From Maritimibacter sp. HL-12 (GTDB lineage Bacteria; Pseudomonadota; Alphaproteobacteria; Rhodobacterales; Rhodobacteraceae): a stretch of DNA of 64,000 bases. The notes under the pieces were generated by a model. It had not been told where the DNA came from. It made no database searches and worked only from the letters and a program-made list of their open reading frames with translations. The stretch lies in the NCBI RefSeq assembly GCF_900177545.1, contig NZ_FXBQ01000001.1:558001-622000 (forward strand). Reading direction: 5' to 3'. The translations under genes were made by a program, and so were the position numbers. Each line of letters starts with the position of its first letter. Position 1 is the stretch's first letter. Shown here in pieces: positions 27,982-37,454 of this stretch.

Positions 27982-28338
27982 TTTCGGCTCGTCCGGCTTG
28001 CCCGCGGCAAGGGCGAGAATGCCACCCAGCCCAGCCATCACGATGGGAAACATCGTCGCGGTGTTGAAGCTGAAGGCTTGCTGCATCAGCACCGCCGAGA
28101 CAAGCAGCAGGATGCCACCCCAGAGCGCGCGCACCTTCGCCATCGCGCCCCCTGCAATCGCCAGCACCGGCGCGGCGATCGAGGTGAAGCGCACGAGAGC
28201 CGGGTTGTCGAAATTGCCGAAGATCGTCTCGACGTCGGGTTCACGTTCTACAAGCGATGTCCAGCCATAGCCGAACAACCCCACGATCATGCCGATCGCC
28301 CCGCCGATGATGCCAAGAACCAGTGCCGCGTTGCGCAT
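27970..28338 (-). CDS. Small membrane protein of unknown function
   Basis: A 122-residue protein with about four hydrophobic segments (GIIGGAIGMIVGLFGYGW near the start) separated by a hydrophilic stretch (EREPDVETIFGNFDNPALV). It ends KPDEPKSHF, and the last 12 bases of the gene overlap the 3' end of bufD on the other strand. I do not recognise a family. No strong terminator separates the two convergent genes. Confidence 0.65.
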   Translation of the reverse strand: MRNAALVLGIIGGAIGMIVGLFGYGWTSLVEREPDVETIFGNFDNPALVRFTSIAAPVLAIAGGAMAKVRALWGGILLLVSAVLMQQAFSFNTATMFPIVMAGLGGILALAAGKPDEPKSHF

Positions 28339-28374
28339 GTCTTCCCTCCGCCTTGTCCTTCCCAGATAGGCACG

Positions 28375-28710
28375 TCACGCCGCGCTGCCAAGCCACCGCT
28401 CCTGAACGGTTTTATCCCATCCGAGCGTCAAATCGCCTTCTGCCTCGATCACCGGGCGCTTCATCAGGGCAGGATGGGCGGAAATCAGCCGCTCAGGGGC
28501 CTGTTCGCGCGCCGCCTGCGAAAGCCCACGCCAGGTTGTTGACCGCCGGTTCACCAGTGCCTCACCAAACGCGTTGAAAAACCGGTCAATTTCAGCATCT
28601 TCCAGCGGCGACTTGCGGATATCGACCAACTCGGGCGAAAACCCCGCCGCCGCCAGTGCCCTGAGCGCCTTTTTCACCGTGTCGCAGTTTGCGATCCCGT
28701 AGACCTTCAC
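28375..28710 (-). CDS. ArsC/Spx family protein (YffB-like)
   Basis: A 111-residue thioredoxin-fold protein of the ArsC/Spx superfamily. The single active-site Cys lies in IANCDTVKKA, followed by LVDIRKSPL and, near the end, LMKRPVIEAEGDLTLGWD. This is the YffB-like group, for which a glutathione-dependent thiol reductase role has been proposed rather than arsenate reduction. Same strand as the preceding small membrane protein, with a 36-bp gap. Confidence 0.88.
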   Translation of the reverse strand: MKVYGIANCDTVKKALRALAAAGFSPELVDIRKSPLEDAEIDRFFNAFGEALVNRRSTTWRGLSQAAREQAPERLISAHPALMKRPVIEAEGDLTLGWDKTVQERWLGSAA

Positions 28711-28884
28711 ATCCGCCTCCGTTTCATGAAAACTTTGCTTGCCTTTTTTTACCGGTTTGCCACCCTATTCCAGTGACAACAGAACTTCCAGACGACCGCT
28801 CCCTTCCGGGGCAGCCGAAGGCTGAAGACTGGCTGCACCACCCCGTCGCAATTCCGCGGGCGGGCAACATGAAGGAGAGATCGG

Positions 28885-29091
28885 ATGGCCACTGGCACCG
28901 TAAAATGGTTCAACTCCACCAAGGGTTTTGGCTTCATCGCGCCCGATGACGGCGGCAAGGACGTTTTCGTCCACATCTCGGCCGTCGAGCGCGCGGGCCT
29001 CACCGGCCTGAAGGACGACCAGAAGATCGAGTATGAACTGATCGCAGGTCGCGACGGCCGCGAGTCGGCAGGCGAACTCAAGCTGCTCTGA
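28885..29091 (+). CDS. CspA family cold-shock protein
   Basis: A 68-residue single cold-shock domain with the RNA-binding motifs KGFGFIAPDD (RNP1) and VFVHISAVE (RNP2). It binds single-stranded nucleic acid and loosens RNA structure. A gaaggagag ribosome site precedes the ATG and a strong terminator follows. A near-identical second copy lies at 29769-29975 with a DUF2177 gene between them on the other strand. Confidence 0.95.
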   Translation: MATGTVKWFNSTKGFGFIAPDDGGKDVFVHISAVERAGLTGLKDDQKIEYELIAGRDGRESAGELKLL

Positions 29092-29112
29092 ACCACCTGC
29101 CTTGCAGGATCG

Positions 29113-29139
29113 CCCCGCGCCCCCCGGCGCGGGGTTTTT
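29113..29139 (+). terminator. Terminator after the first csp gene
   Basis: A perfect 9-bp GC stem (29113-29121 and 29126-29134) with a 4-nt loop followed by five T's. It also borders the convergent DUF2177 gene stop. Confidence 0.85.
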
Positions 29140-29143
29140 CATG

Positions 29144-29542
29144 TCAGCCGAACGCGCGCGCCACCATCACCCCCGCCCAGGCCGAGACCCCGGTAAGCGC
29201 CGCCCCCCAAGCCACGTCGATGGCCACCATTTGCGGTGCCCATCGGGCCAGCGTGGCATAATTGGTGAACTCGTAGGTGCCATAGGCCAGGGCCCCGAGG
29301 ATCGCCCCGCCAATCAGCGCATGAACCGGCGCACCCTCCTTCAACGCCGGAAGCGAGACGAACCACAACACCCCGGCGACGTAGAACAGGTAGAAGACCA
29401 CCGCCGGTCCGATGCGGATATCGTCGAGCATCCAGTCGCCGAGGCGCGTCTCGAACAACGGGCGAAGAACGGTTTTCAGCATCACGGCGTCGATGCCGAG
29501 AAAGACAATTGCAGTTACGAAATAAAGCACGAGGGTTTGCAT
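29144..29542 (-). CDS. DUF2177 family membrane protein
   Basis: A 132-residue protein with four hydrophobic segments and the DUF2177 pattern: IDAVMLKTVLRPLF near the start, YLFYVAGVLWFVSLPAL, GGAILGALAYGTYEFTNYAT and a final helix with DVAWG. Function unknown; inner membrane inferred. The ATG at 29542 is preferred to the GTG one codon earlier. Confidence 0.88.
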   Translation of the reverse strand: MQTLVLYFVTAIVFLGIDAVMLKTVLRPLFETRLGDWMLDDIRIGPAVVFYLFYVAGVLWFVSLPALKEGAPVHALIGGAILGALAYGTYEFTNYATLARWAPQMVAIDVAWGAALTGVSAWAGVMVARAFG

Positions 29543-29768
29543 CACAGGGTCCGATCCTTGGGTCTGACTAGGTTACGCCCCGACACCTGATCCGGATGAA
29601 TCACGCCTCCACGTCGATTTTCCTTGCAAAATGGGCCACGAAGCCCCATTTGGGGACTGTACCACAGATCTATCTTCCCGCCTTCTATCACTAGACAGTC
29701 GGACTGAGACACGACTGCGCTACCGAGCCGCTGCATGTTGCGGGCGGCACATGATAGGAGAAAACGGA

Positions 29769-29975
29769 ATGGCCACTGGCACCGTGAAATGGTTCAACGC
29801 CACCAAAGGCTTCGGCTTCATCGCGCCCGATAACGGCGGCAAGGACGTGTTCGTTCACATCTCGGCCGTCGAGCGCGCCGGCCTCACCGGCCTGGCGGAC
29901 GACCAGAAAGTTGAATTCGAACTCGAGTCCGGCCGTGACGGCCGCGAATCGGCTGGTTCGATCAAACTCGCCTGA
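29769..29975 (+). CDS. CspA family cold-shock protein (second copy)
   Basis: A 68-residue cold-shock domain almost identical to the product of 28885-29091, with differences mainly in the last third. RNP1 and RNP2 motifs are intact. The leader (29546-29768) is about 220 bases and contains a 7-bp stem (AAATGGG/CCCATTT, 29629-29651); long structured leaders are known in cold-shock mRNAs, but thermosensing here is inference. A taggag ribosome site precedes the start. Confidence 0.95.
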   Translation: MATGTVKWFNATKGFGFIAPDNGGKDVFVHISAVERAGLTGLADDQKVEFELESGRDGRESAGSIKLA

Positions 29976-29998
29976 GCCTGAGCTTTCAGGAAAAGATC

Positions 29999-30032
29999 AC
30001 CCCCGTCGGGCGAAAGCTCGGCGGGGGTTTTG
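29999..30032 (+). terminator. Terminator after the second csp gene
   Basis: A GC stem (30000-30005 pairing with 30022-30027) extended by an inner stem closed with a GAAA tetraloop, followed by TTTTG. Confidence 0.75.
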
Positions 30033-30153
30033 CGTTCTGCGCAGGTATCGCGCCGGTCGCGGCCGGACCTGCCGGAGCAATGCTTGCGACCGCGCACGGC
30101 AGCGCCGCCGGGTTGCGTCCCGGTGAAACCGGGCACTGCCCGCAGACAGCCCG

Positions 30154-30549
30154 TTAGCTCAGCCGTTCGGCCTTCTTGCGCACGAGCACGCTGCGCAGAT
30201 CGTGCATCGCGAGCAGGAGCGCGTCGGTCACCGCCTCGAGGTCTTCCTCCGAGGCACGCGATTGCGCCCAGTGGGCGGTCAGGTTGAGGTGGTCGACGGC
30301 GCGCAGGATGTCGTCGATATCGCGCGCGGCAAGCGTTGCCTTGCGATCCTCGATCCATGCGTCGATCGCGGCCCGGTCTTCGGCGCTCAACTCGCGGTCG
30401 CCATGGGCCTTTACTTCACCATTCTTGATGTTGATGACCGCGATCTGGTCCATCTCGATCCGGCGATGGCGGTTTTCGGTATCGACGCGAAAAACGAAGG
30501 CGCCGTTTTCACGGACCCGGAAGTAATAGTCGGGCAACTCGGTTGTCAT
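30154..30549 (-). CDS. Conserved hypothetical protein
   Basis: A 131-residue soluble protein. The N-terminal part reads as beta strands (YYFRVRENGAFVFRVDTENR and DQIAVINIKNGEVKAHGD), the rest is helical (LSAEDRAAIDAWIEDRKATL, then DDILRAVDHLNLTAHWAQS). It has no signal peptide or membrane segment. I know no function for it. It is transcribed away from the cold-shock gene and lies downstream of the aminotransferase on the same strand. Confidence 0.7.
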   Translation of the reverse strand: MTTELPDYYFRVRENGAFVFRVDTENRHRRIEMDQIAVINIKNGEVKAHGDRELSAEDRAAIDAWIEDRKATLAARDIDDILRAVDHLNLTAHWAQSRASEEDLEAVTDALLLAMHDLRSVLVRKKAERLS

Positions 30550-30646
30550 GGTTCTGCTCGTTTCTCGCCGCCTGAAGGGAGGCCCCCGGCGCGGACCGCG
30601 GACAGTTAACGCCAGCGGGCCTTTCGGTTCAAGGGCTTCCGCCCGA

Positions 30647-31885
<1,239 letters not shown>

Positions 31886-31930
31886 TTAGATTGGGGCCTT
31901 AGCGCGATCAAGCGCGTAGGGAGATCTTGC

Positions 31931-32332
31931 ATGACCGACATCGTGACCGACGACTGGTTTTCCGACGAGCACGCCACCTTTGGCGATCGCCTCGCCGCGG
32001 CCCGCGAAGCAGCCAGTCTCAGCCAGAAGGACCTCGCCAAGCGTCTCGGGGTAAAGTCAAAGACCGTGGCCGCCTGGGAGAACGACCTCTCCGAGCCGCG
32101 CGCAAACCGCCTCCAGATGCTCGCCGGTCTGCTCAACGTCTCGTTGATGTGGCTGCTCAACGGCAACGGCGAAGGCGTGGACCCGCCCGGCGTCGAGCCC
32201 GCGCTTACCCATGATGCCCGCCGGGTTCTGCTCGAAATGCGCGAGCTGCGCGGCGATATCGACGAGGCCGCCAACCGCCTCGCCCGGCTGGAAAAGAACC
32301 TCAAAAAACTGATGGAAGCGTCGCTGGTATGA
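31931..32332 (+). CDS. XRE family helix-turn-helix regulator
   Basis: A 133-residue protein with a Cro/C1-type HTH (FGDRLAAAREAASLSQKDLA, then RLGVKSKTVAAWENDLSEPR; about residues 16-70) and a C-terminal helical segment with heptad-like leucines (MRELRGDIDEAANRLARLEK) that probably dimerises. It is divergent from aspB and overlaps sdhE by 4 bases (ATGA), so its synthesis is coupled to a respiratory assembly factor. The target genes are not evident. Confidence 0.88.
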   Translation: MTDIVTDDWFSDEHATFGDRLAAAREAASLSQKDLAKRLGVKSKTVAAWENDLSEPRANRLQMLAGLLNVSLMWLLNGNGEGVDPPGVEPALTHDARRVLLEMRELRGDIDEAANRLARLEKNLKKLMEASLV

Positions 32333-32598
32333 CCGAAACACCGGCAAACCGCCTCAAGCGGCTGGCGATGCGCTCGGCAAGGCGCGGCACCAAGGAGATG
32401 GACATCATCCTCGGGCGGTTCTGCGATGCGCGTCTCGGCGCGATGTCCGCCGACGCGCTCGACCGCTACGAGGCGTTGCTGGAGGAAAACGACCAGGACC
32501 TCTACCAATGGGTCACCGGGCAGGTTTTGCCGCCCGCGCGCTTCGCCGCGCTGATCGACGAGATCGCGGGGCACGCCGGCACCGCCGCGCGCGGTTAA
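32329..32598 (+). CDS. sdhE: FAD assembly factor SdhE
   Basis: An 89-residue five-helix protein of the SdhE/SDHAF2 family, which helps attach FAD to succinate dehydrogenase SdhA. The conserved RSARRGTKEMDIILGRF stretch and the following acidic helix with YEALLEENDQDLYQWVTG are intact. Its start overlaps the XRE regulator gene by 4 bases. Confidence 0.92.
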   Translation: MTETPANRLKRLAMRSARRGTKEMDIILGRFCDARLGAMSADALDRYEALLEENDQDLYQWVTGQVLPPARFAALIDEIAGHAGTAARG

Positions 32599-32707
32599 CC
32601 ATATAGTCCGAAGGCCGCGCGAAATTTCCTTTTTTCCGCGTCGCTTAACCGAATGTTCGATGTTTCCGCCGATGGTCCGAGATCAATCGGAATTGGTGGA
32701 GAGTTGA

Positions 32708-33205
32708 ATGAGCATGCATTCATCCATCGGGCAGGCCCTGAAGCCGGGCTACCTTGGCGACTATCTCGAGTCGCTGGCCCTTGTCGAGCGGCTGCACCGG
32801 CTGGTGCTCGACGTGATCAAGGATGAGTTCGAGCGCCTCGGCGTGCTCGAGATCAACCCTGTGCAGGCGCTCCTGCTGTTCAACATCGGGGAAAACGAGG
32901 TGACGGCGGGCGAACTCAAGTCGCGCGGCTATTACCAGGGTTCGAACGTGTCCTACAACCTCAAGAAGCTGGTCGAGATGGGCTACATGCACCACCAGCG
33001 CTCCGAGATCGACCGTCGCTCGGTCCGGGTCCGGCTCACCGCCAAGGGCCGCGAGGTGCGCGAAACCGTGGCCACGCTCTTCGTCCGCCACGCCGAGGGG
33101 CTGGAGGCGCGCGCGATCCTCGCCCCCGGCCAGCTCGACGAGGTGAACGCCGCGCTCAAGCGGATCGAACGCTTCTGGACCGACCAGATCCGCTACATCT
33201 ACTAG
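32708..33205 (+). CDS. MarR family regulator (LdtR-like)
   Basis: A 165-residue winged-helix MarR protein. LERLHRLVLDVIKDE-like dimer helix, the DNA-reading part (TAGELKSRGYYQGSNVSYNL) and the basic wing RSEIDRRSVRVRLTAKG are all present. The wording matches LdtR of Rhizobiales, a regulator linked to L,D-transpeptidases and osmotic or cell-envelope stress. No transpeptidase gene is adjacent, so the regulon is inferred. Confidence 0.85.
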   Translation: MSMHSSIGQALKPGYLGDYLESLALVERLHRLVLDVIKDEFERLGVLEINPVQALLLFNIGENEVTAGELKSRGYYQGSNVSYNLKKLVEMGYMHHQRSEIDRRSVRVRLTAKGREVRETVATLFVRHAEGLEARAILAPGQLDEVNAALKRIERFWTDQIRYIY

Positions 33206-33313
33206 GCTCTCCCCGGCCCGGCCCCGCGCTCACGCCATGCTCCGTCATGTCGCGGGTGCGTATGCGCATCGCGCAAGATATAGTGGGGCGGATCAACGAG
33301 GGAGAGATTCGCC

Positions 33314-34222
33314 ATGGCCCTGAGCCCGGAACAACAGGCCGAGATCGACGCATTGCGCTCGGCACCCAGCGAGACCCTGCGCGCCACCGCCCCCGGCATG
33401 GAGCGCCACCTCTACAACGCCCACGACGTGCTCGATCACGGCTTCGTCCGGGTGATCGACTACATGGGCGACGATGCCGCGATCTGCCAGGCCGCCCGCG
33501 TCTCTTACGGCAAGGGCACCAAGAGCGTGCAGAACGACGAGGGGCTGATCCGCTACCTCATGCGCCACTGGCATTCCACCCCCTTCGAGATGTGCGAAAT
33601 CAAGCTGCACGTCAAACTGCCGGTGTTTGTCGCCCGGCAATGGATCCGCCACCGCACCGCCAACGTCAACGAATACTCCGCCCGCTACTCGATCCTTGAT
33701 CGCGAATTCTACATCCCCGCCCGCGAGCACCTCGCCGCGCAATCGACGGTCAACAACCAGGGCCGCGGCGAATTGCTTGCCGACGAGGAAGCCGCCCGCG
33801 TGCTCGAAATCCTCAAGGCCGACAGCGCCCGCGCCTACGACAATTACCAGGCGATGATCGGCCAGGACGGCCAGCAGGGCCTCGCCCGCGAACTGGCCCG
33901 GATGAACCTGCCCGCCAATATCTACACGCAGTGGTATTGGAAGGTGGACCTGCACAACCTCTTCCACTTCCTCCGCCTGCGCGCCGACCCCCACGCCCAA
34001 TACGAGATTCGCGTCTACGCCGAAGCCATCGCGGCGGTTGTCGCCGACTGGGTGCCCTTCGCCTACGGGGCGTTCGAGGACTACCGCATGGGTGGCGCGA
34101 CGCTTTCGGCCACTGCGCTGGACTGCGTGCGGCGGATGGTGAAGGGTGAGACGGTCACGCAGGAGACCTCCGGCATGTCCAAGGGGGAATGGCGGGAGTT
34201 CGAGGGGGTTTTGAGGGGATGA
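33314..34222 (+). CDS. thyX: Flavin-dependent thymidylate synthase
   Basis: ThyX makes dTMP from dUMP using FAD, NADPH and methylene-tetrahydrofolate. The 302-residue protein carries the family motif [15 protein letters not shown], which binds FAD and dUMP, and [16 protein letters not shown] near the C-terminal end of the core. A gggagag ribosome site precedes the ATG. No thyA is seen in the window. The gene is followed closely by an AT-richer unknown gene. Confidence 0.96.
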   Translation: MALSPEQQAEIDALRSAPSETLRATAPGMERHLYNAHDVLDHGFVRVIDYMGDDAAICQAARVSYGKGTKSVQNDEGLIRYLMRHWHSTPFEMCEIKLHVKLPVFVARQWIRHRTANVNEYSARYSILDREFYIPAREHLAAQSTVNNQGRGELLADEEAARVLEILKADSARAYDNYQAMIGQDGQQGLARELARMNLPANIYTQWYWKVDLHNLFHFLRLRADPHAQYEIRVYAEAIAAVVADWVPFAYGAFEDYRMGGATLSATALDCVRRMVKGETVTQETSGMSKGEWREFEGVLRG

Positions 34223-34250
34223 AGTGCGTACGATGGATATAGGTCTATGA

Positions 34251-34964
34251 ATGCTTAGTGGCCTTGACGTATCGGAGATAGTCCTAGGTTTAATCACTGC
34301 GGGAGGGGGCGGCGCCGTGGTTGCGTTTGCCTTGTTCCGGTTTTTGGGCCAAACGTGGTTAGAGAATATATTCTCACGAAAAATTGAGGTGTTTCGCCAT
34401 GACAATGCAAAGGAGCTCGCCGGGCTTCAAGCCAGAATAGATGGCTCTTTGAGTGCTACCGTCAGAAGTCAAGAAAAAGAGTTCGCAGCATTGTCCGAGT
34501 GTTGGCGTCTTTTGAATATTGCCCAAGGTGAACTCCAAGATTATGTATCGGCCATACAGCAGTATCAAGATATTGGGAAGATGCCAGAGGATATGCGCCG
34601 TGAATTTTTGGACAGCCTCGATCTATTGAAATCGCAGAAACGTATTATTCTTGAGTCGGCTAAGCCTTCTGAGGAGTATTTCGCAATTCAAGATCGCGCA
34701 AAATCCAATAAAGCTTGGAGTGCTGTGCAAGAATTTGGGAACGCTGTTTTCCTCAATGATATATTCGTGGAGGAAGAACTCTCGGAGGAATTCAAACGTA
34801 TTCTTCAACTTATGCGGAATACTTTGGTTGAGAAGGATGTCGGTCGAGAAAGCGGCGACCACAAAATTTCAATCAAAGCTTCAAGAGCCGCAGCGAACGA
34901 AATCAAGCCTGCAATTGAAGCGATCGCGCCTAAACTCCGAAAAAAGTTCTTCGAAAGGGTTTGA
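34251..34964 (+). CDS. Membrane-anchored protein of unknown function on an AT-rich island
   Basis: A 237-residue protein starting 28 bases after thyX. One N-terminal membrane helix (about residues 9-30, with a GGGGAVVAF stretch) is followed by a largely helical charged domain (EVFRHDNAKELAGLQARIDG) likely to be cytoplasmic. Base composition and codons are clearly more AT-rich than both neighbours (runs such as gagaatatattctcacgaaa), a sign of transfer. I recognise no family. The layout, one anchor plus a helical domain, is seen in some phage-defence and envelope-stress proteins but does not prove either. Confidence 0.65.
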   Translation: MLSGLDVSEIVLGLITAGGGGAVVAFALFRFLGQTWLENIFSRKIEVFRHDNAKELAGLQARIDGSLSATVRSQEKEFAALSECWRLLNIAQGELQDYVSAIQQYQDIGKMPEDMRREFLDSLDLLKSQKRIILESAKPSEEYFAIQDRAKSNKAWSAVQEFGNAVFLNDIFVEEELSEEFKRILQLMRNTLVEKDVGRESGDHKISIKASRAAANEIKPAIEAIAPKLRKKFFERV

Positions 34965-34989
34965 CGAGCACAAACGCCGCGTGAGTAGG

Positions 34990-35137
34990 GTGGGTGCCAA
35001 CCCACAGCCCCACATCCGACCCGAGAAATGACCTATCCCACGAGTCCCCCCACCGGATCGCCTGCGATCCGGTTCGCGCCCGACCCGCCCCCAGGGCGGG
35101 CGCGAAGTGCGCCCACCCTCGGGTCCGGGCGCGAACC
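34990..35137. repeat. Hairpin-rich non-coding stretch
   Basis: In the 293-bp gap before the MATE gene there are four inverted repeats: GTGGGT/ACCCAC (34990-35005), GGATCG/CGATCC (35055-35070), CCCGCC/GGCGGG (around 35084-35100), and an outer 16-17-bp pair with one inserted base (35071-35086 and 35121-35137). I see no gene in the gap. It looks like degenerate repeat elements or a structured RNA. Confidence 0.55.
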
Positions 35138-35257
35138 TCTGTTGTGCTTGAATCGACCGACATCGGACCCCTCGGGCCGGGCGCAAGCCTACCGATGCAT
35201 ACGGAACAACGGGCGGCACCGTAGGCCCGGATTCATCCCGGCACCAACACCGCCCCT

Positions 35258-36619
35258 TCACACCCCCCGCGCGTGGCGCCAGAACCTCGTGCCGAGCAGC
35301 ACCGCCGCCGCAGCCAGCCCGGCCAGCAGGCCGAGCCAGACCCCGGCCGCGCCGAGCCCCAGCACAAAGCCGAAGACCCAGGCCGCCGACATGCCAACCA
35401 GCCAGTAGCTCCCCGCCGCGATCAGCATCGGCACCCGGGTGTCTTGCATCCCCCTCAGCAGCGAAACGGCGATCACCTGCGTCGCGTCGGCGAACTGGAA
35501 CAGCGCCGCGACCAGCAGGAGCACCCGGCCGATGGCGAGGATTTCGGCGCGCAGGGGTTCGTTCGGCTCGATGTAGAGCCCCACCAGCACCTCGGGGAGC
35601 GCCACGAAGGCCAGCATCGCGAGCCCGGCCCAGCCCAGCCCGAGCGTGAGCGCCGCCGCGGCGCCCTGCCGGAGCGCCACCCCGTCGCGCGCACCGAAGG
35701 CGCGGCCCGCGCGCACGGTGGCGGCGTTCGACAGCCCCAGCGGCACCATGAAGGCGAGCGAGGTGATCTGCAGCACGATGCCATGCGCAGCGAGCGGCAC
35801 GGTGCCGAGCAGGCCCACCAGCAGCCCCGCCGCCGAGAACATCCCGACCTCGGCCAGCACCGTGAGGCCGACGTGCGAGCCCATCGCGGTAACCTCGCGC
35901 AGCGCCTCCGGGTCGGGCCGCCAGAGCCGGGCAAAAAGGTCGTGCCCTGGGAAGCTGCGGATGGCGTAGAGGACGAGCGCGCCCACCGAGATGATCTGCA
36001 CCCCGAGCGAGGCGATGGCAGCGCCCTTGATGCCCAGTTCCGGCGCGCCCCAGTTGCCGAAGATGAAGGCATGGTTGAAGGCGACGTTGGCCAGCGCCGC
36101 CGCGACCGTCACCAGAAGCTGCACCCGGGCGCGTTCGAGCGCGGAGAGGTAGCTTTTGAGCACCATCACGGCGAGCGCGGGGATAATCCCCCAGCCCATG
36201 ATCCGCAGGTAATCCTGCGCGCCCTCGGCCAGCGCCGGTTCCTGCCCGAGCAGCCGCAGGAGCGGTGCCGAGAACCACAACAGCGGCATCACCGCCAGCG
36301 CAAAGCCGGTGGAAATCCACAGCCCCATCCGGGTGACACGGCGAATGCGCACCTCGTCGCCCGCCTCCGCCGCCGCCGCCACCAGCGGCATCACCGCGAA
36401 GGCGAAGCCCGAGCCGAACAGGAAGACGACCATGTAGAGCGTGGTGGCCAGCACCAGCCCGGCCAGCGCCTCGACGTCATACCAGCCGAGCATCACCATG
36501 TCGGTGGTGCCAATCGCCATCTGCGCAAGGTGGCTGCCGATCAACGGCAGGCCAAGGGCCAGATGGGCGCGGATCTGGGCGCGGAACGGGCTTGCTGCGG
36601 TCATGCTTTTCTGTGGCAT
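35258..36619 (-). CDS. MATE family efflux transporter
   Basis: A 453-residue protein with about 12 membrane helices and the MATE layout: ALGLPLIGSHLAQMAIGTTD in helix 1, a repeat of the same pattern in the second half and a Na+/H+-linked drug-antiporter fold. It probably exports cationic toxic compounds. Two ATGs (36619 and 36604) are possible; neither has a strong ribosome site and I report the longer form. It is followed upstream by a methyltransferase gene on the same strand. Confidence 0.9.
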   Translation of the reverse strand: MPQKSMTAASPFRAQIRAHLALGLPLIGSHLAQMAIGTTDMVMLGWYDVEALAGLVLATTLYMVVFLFGSGFAFAVMPLVAAAAEAGDEVRIRRVTRMGLWISTGFALAVMPLLWFSAPLLRLLGQEPALAEGAQDYLRIMGWGIIPALAVMVLKSYLSALERARVQLLVTVAAALANVAFNHAFIFGNWGAPELGIKGAAIASLGVQIISVGALVLYAIRSFPGHDLFARLWRPDPEALREVTAMGSHVGLTVLAEVGMFSAAGLLVGLLGTVPLAAHGIVLQITSLAFMVPLGLSNAATVRAGRAFGARDGVALRQGAAAALTLGLGWAGLAMLAFVALPEVLVGLYIEPNEPLRAEILAIGRVLLLVAALFQFADATQVIAVSLLRGMQDTRVPMLIAAGSYWLVGMSAAWVFGFVLGLGAAGVWLGLLAGLAAAAVLLGTRFWRHARGV

Positions 36620-36641
36620 GCCCCGTCAGGCCCCGCAAGCC

Positions 36642-37238
36642 TCAGAGCGGTTTGCGCGCCACGAGATCAATCAGCGCCGACAGGCCACTATGCCCCACGC
36701 CTTCGCGGATCTCGCGCTCGTAGGCCCTGAGCTCGACAATCTCCAGCCCGGCGAAGCTCTCGCGCAACAGCGCCTCGGTGTAGAGGTTTTCCGGCACGCC
36801 CGGACCGCCGGTGCCATGCGCGATCTGCTCGGGCGTATAGCCGTGCAGCAAAAGCACGCCGCCGGGCTTCAGGGTTTGCACCATGCCGGCGAAAATCGCG
36901 CTGCGCGCGGCCGGCGCGAGAAACTGGATGAACACCGCGACGACCAGATCGAACGCCTCGGGCGTCCAGTCCCAGTCGAAGATGTCGGCACGGTGGAAAG
37001 CAACCTCCACGCCGCGTTCCTGCGCCAGCGCCCGGGCCTTGGAAATGGCGTTCTCGCTCGCGTCCATCGCCACGGTCTCGACCCCGCGCTCGGCCATGAA
37101 CACCGCGTTGCGCCCCTCGCCATCGGCCACCGAAAGCCCGCGCGCGCCGGGCGTGAGCCAGGACGCGTGGTCAACGAGAAACGCGGCCGGTTCTTTTCCG
37201 AACACGTAATCGGCGGTGGCGAAACGGTCATTCCACAT
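36642..37238 (-). CDS. Class I SAM-dependent methyltransferase
   Basis: A 198-residue Rossmann-fold methyltransferase. MWNDRFATADYVFGKEPAAF is the TehB/Mettl-like opening. LSVADGEGRNAVFMAERG binds SAM, VAMDASENAIS carries the acidic residue for the ribose and FDLVVAVFIQFL is motif IV. The substrate is unknown; tellurite-type methylation is suggested only by resemblance to TehB. It may be co-transcribed with the MATE gene (22-bp gap). Confidence 0.83.
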   Translation of the reverse strand: MWNDRFATADYVFGKEPAAFLVDHASWLTPGARGLSVADGEGRNAVFMAERGVETVAMDASENAISKARALAQERGVEVAFHRADIFDWDWTPEAFDLVVAVFIQFLAPAARSAIFAGMVQTLKPGGVLLLHGYTPEQIAHGTGGPGVPENLYTEALLRESFAGLEIVELRAYEREIREGVGHSGLSALIDLVARKPL

Positions 37239-37454
37239 GCAGTCAAACCTCCTTGCGACGGACCATGGCGGTCACACGGGACCACCTCCGCCACCGCGCA
37301 AGCCGACATCACGCACGCTTGCCCGACCGCGGATTTTCATCCCCGTACCTGTAGACACACCCGCCGGGCTTGGCCACCGCCGGGCATCACCGGCACCGAT
37401 AACATGCGCGAGAGAATTGTGTCGGCCCGATAGTTGGCGCGGGCCTTGCCCCGG

